Positions 62,465-64,000 of a stretch of 64,000 nt of DNA are shown here, in pieces. The stretch lies in assembly GCF_030816615.1 (NCBI RefSeq), contig NZ_JAUSYD010000001.1, forward strand, positions 2,728,001 to 2,792,000, written 5' to 3'. Source of the stretch: Streptomyces sp. B1I3 (GTDB taxonomy: Bacteria > Actinomycetota > Actinomycetes > Streptomycetales > Streptomycetaceae). Both the position numbers and the translations under genes were made by a program. How positions within the stretch are numbered: the first letter of the stretch is position 1; each line of letters opens with the position of its first letter. A model generated the notes under the pieces. It saw only the letters and a list, made by a program, of their open reading frames with translations. It was not told the DNA's origin and did not search any database.

Positions 62465-63661
62465 ATGCTCTCCGAGACGTCGACAGCCACTGTCCGAGCC
62501 ACCCTCCCCGCCGTGGGGGCCGCCATCGCGGAGATCGCGGACCTCTTCTACCGGAAGCTGTTCGCGGCCCACCCGGAGCTGCACCGTGACCTGTTCAACC
62601 GTGGCAACCAGGCTTCCGGCGCCCAACGTCAGGCTCTCGCGGGCTCGATCGCCGCCTTCGCCACCCGGCTCGTCGACCACCCGGACACCCGGCCCGACGT
62701 GATGCTCGGCCGCATAGCCGGCAAGCACGCCTCGCTCGGCATCACCGCCCCGCAGTACGAGGTCGTGCACACCCACCTCTTCGCGGCCATCGCGGAGGTA
62801 CTCGCAGACGCGGTCACCCCCGAGGTCGCCGCGGCATGGGACGAGGTCTACTGGCTGATGGCCAACTCCCTGATCACCATCGAGAACCGGCTGTACGCCC
62901 AGCAGGGTGTCGTCGCAGGCGACGTGTGGCGGGAGTGGACGGTGACCTCACGGATCGACGAGACCGCGGACGTGGTCACCTTCCAGATCGAACCCACCGA
63001 CGACGCACCGGCTCCCGGCTTCCGCCCTGGCCAGTACGTCTCCGTACAGGTCGAACTCCCCGACGGGGCGCGTCAGATCCGTCAGTACAGCCTCTCCTGC
63101 GCACCGGGGTCCGCCCTCCGCTCCCTCACCGTGAAGAGGGTGCGGGGCGAGGGGACACCCGAGGGGGAGGTCTCCCGGCACCTGCACGCGCACGTCCGGG
63201 AAGGCAGCCGGCTGCGCGTCTCGGCCCCGTACGGCGATCTTGTGCTCGACGACGGCGACGCACCCCTGCTCCTCGCGTCGGCCGGTATCGGATGCACCCC
63301 GGTCCTGTCGATGCTGCACCACCTGGCAGCCGTGGAGCACCGTTCGCCCGTCACCGTCGTGCACGGCGACCGCTCGCCCGCCGACCACGCCCTGCGCGCC
63401 GACCACGCCCTGCTCACGGGCAAGCTGCACGACGCCACCGCGCACTTCTGGTACGAGAACCCCGGGCCCGGCCACCCCCCGGAGCGGACCGGCCTGGTCG
63501 ACCTGGCCGGTCTTCCCGTCGCGCCGGGGACCCACGCCTACCTCTGCGGTCCCCTGCCGTTCATGCGTGCTGTCCGCTCCCAGCTGCTGGCCGGGGGAGT
63601 CGCTCCGGCCGACATCCACTACGAGGTGTTCGGACCCGACCTGTGGCTCGCCCAGGACTGA
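62465..63661 (+). CDS. hmpA: flavohaemoglobin, nitric oxide dioxygenase
   Basis: 398-aa cytosolic NO dioxygenase oxidising NO to nitrate. The globin domain (1-140) has distal Tyr29 in LFYRKLF, Gln54 and proximal His88 in IAGKHASLGI. The FAD domain has the RQYSL motif, and the NAD(P)H domain has LLLASAGIGCTPVLSML and HAYLCGPLPFMRAV. Start ATG 62465 with AGGAG upstream. Expected to be derepressed by NO through NsrR, encoded immediately upstream. Confidence 0.96.
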   Translation: MLSETSTATVRATLPAVGAAIAEIADLFYRKLFAAHPELHRDLFNRGNQASGAQRQALAGSIAAFATRLVDHPDTRPDVMLGRIAGKHASLGITAPQYEVVHTHLFAAIAEVLADAVTPEVAAAWDEVYWLMANSLITIENRLYAQQGVVAGDVWREWTVTSRIDETADVVTFQIEPTDDAPAPGFRPGQYVSVQVELPDGARQIRQYSLSCAPGSALRSLTVKRVRGEGTPEGEVSRHLHAHVREGSRLRVSAPYGDLVLDDGDAPLLLASAGIGCTPVLSMLHHLAAVEHRSPVTVVHGDRSPADHALRADHALLTGKLHDATAHFWYENPGPGHPPERTGLVDLAGLPVAPGTHAYLCGPLPFMRAVRSQLLAGGVAPADIHYEVFGPDLWLAQD

Positions 63662-63890
63662 GACCCGGTGGACCGAGACCGGTGGACAGAGTTCGGTGTG
63701 TCGAGGCAGGCGGACCGAGGCCCGCGGACCGAAGCCCGTAGCCCGAGGCCCCAAGGGCCTCACAACGCTCGCGAGATGTCCGGATCGGGTCACACATGTC
63801 CCGAACATGTCCGAACCGGTAGCCCGGAGCGCCGCGTTCCGGTACAAGCGCTGTAAGGACACACTCCCCCACGCGCAGAAGGAGTCGGCC
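63662..63890. other. intergenic region after hmpA
   Basis: 229 bp without a gene. Short direct repeats are visible (CCGAGGCCC / CCGAAGCCC around 63714-63750, and ATGTCCG-type elements at 63776-63820: ATGTCCGGATC, ACATGTCCCGA, ACATGTCCGA). The last group may be a promoter/operator region for the following gene. Confidence 0.45.
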
Positions 63891-64000
63891 ATGTCCTCTC
63901 CCATGTCCGCGAGCAACTTCCTCAAGGCCCTGAAGGACGAAGGACTCACCGTCGTCCAGGTGGGCGACTGGCGTACCCACAACCGCAACCACAAGGGCCC
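63891..64000 (+). CDS. N-acetylmuramoyl-L-alanine amidase-like protein, N-terminal fragment
   Basis: Starts at ATG 63891 after AAGGAG and runs out of the window after 36 codons (MSSPMSASNFLKALKDEGLT..., then WRTHNRNHKG). This N-terminus resembles Streptomyces amidase_2-type N-acetylmuramoyl-L-alanine amidases, in which the catalytic domain would follow directly. Only the beginning is visible. Confidence 0.65.
   Translation, partial: MSSPMSASNFLKALKDEGLTVVQVGDWRTHNRNHKG

Overview
The window is chromosomal DNA of a Streptomyces-type actinomycete. The evidence is very high G+C with G/C-saturated third codon positions, frequent GTG starts, a complete conservon operon (cvnABCD), a nickel superoxide dismutase with its processing protease, the SnpA/SnpR secreted protease pair, a fused 2-oxoglutarate decarboxylase/dehydrogenase (Kgd type), and a lon gene behind a HAIR operator. 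From memory, the order kgd, two-component system, lon, conservon, malic enzyme, amino-acid ABC transporter, sodX, sodN matches the conserved S. coelicolor SCO52xx-53xx core region. No tRNA, rRNA, insertion sequence, prophage or CRISPR array was seen.

Layout. 0-5.4 kb (mostly minus): a 2-hydroxyacid dehydrogenase, a NERD-domain protein, glyA behind a ZTP riboswitch, and ku divergent from a LigD-type polymerase (NHEJ). 6.5-14.5 kb: a HEAT-repeat protein with a zinc-ribbon partner, an FtsW/RodA plus transpeptidase pair, an amidase, a membrane protein with a 30-bp tandem repeat, and a small lipoprotein. 14.5-17.6 kb: two divergent diiron proteins and a TetR regulator. 18-22 kb: a pseudokinase fused to a PQQ-like propeller and a secreted NlpC/P60 hydrolase. 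22-29 kb: a flavin monooxygenase, the conservon, and a PP2C-like protein. 29-36.7 kb: MarR, GH25 lysozyme, lon, a spermidine-synthase-like protein and an OmpR/HK pair. 36.9-44.2 kb: kgd, DUF6104, a membrane protein, and a DUF4097/PadR operon with its own operators. 44.3-48.1 kb: a leaderless HTH/Clp-N operon, a GNAT pseudogene, a quinone-oxidoreductase-like enzyme and malic enzyme. 48.6-58.9 kb: a polar amino-acid ABC importer, a methyltransferase, a frameshifted CGNR zinc-finger gene, sodX/sodN, a DUF952/SDR pair, snpR/snpA, a DUF6304 protein and a GNAT. 59-64 kb: a family 2B encapsulin shell gene with its polyprenyl-transferase cargo, divergent from nsrR and hmpA, and the start of a muramoyl-amidase-like gene.

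Most distinctive parts. (1) The encapsulin nanocompartment operon shares its upstream region with the nitric-oxide sensor NsrR, which has clear operators before itself and before hmpA. (2) A two-gene HTH/stand-alone Clp-N operon has two perfect operators over its only recognisable promoter. (3) Regulatory sites can be read directly: ZTP riboswitch (glyA), HAIR (lon), MarR palindrome, PadR-type sites. (4) Two genes look broken: a GNAT with at least two frameshifts and a CGNR regulator with a one-base insertion. Several genes have a -10 hexamer 6-7 bases before the start codon and are probably leaderless.
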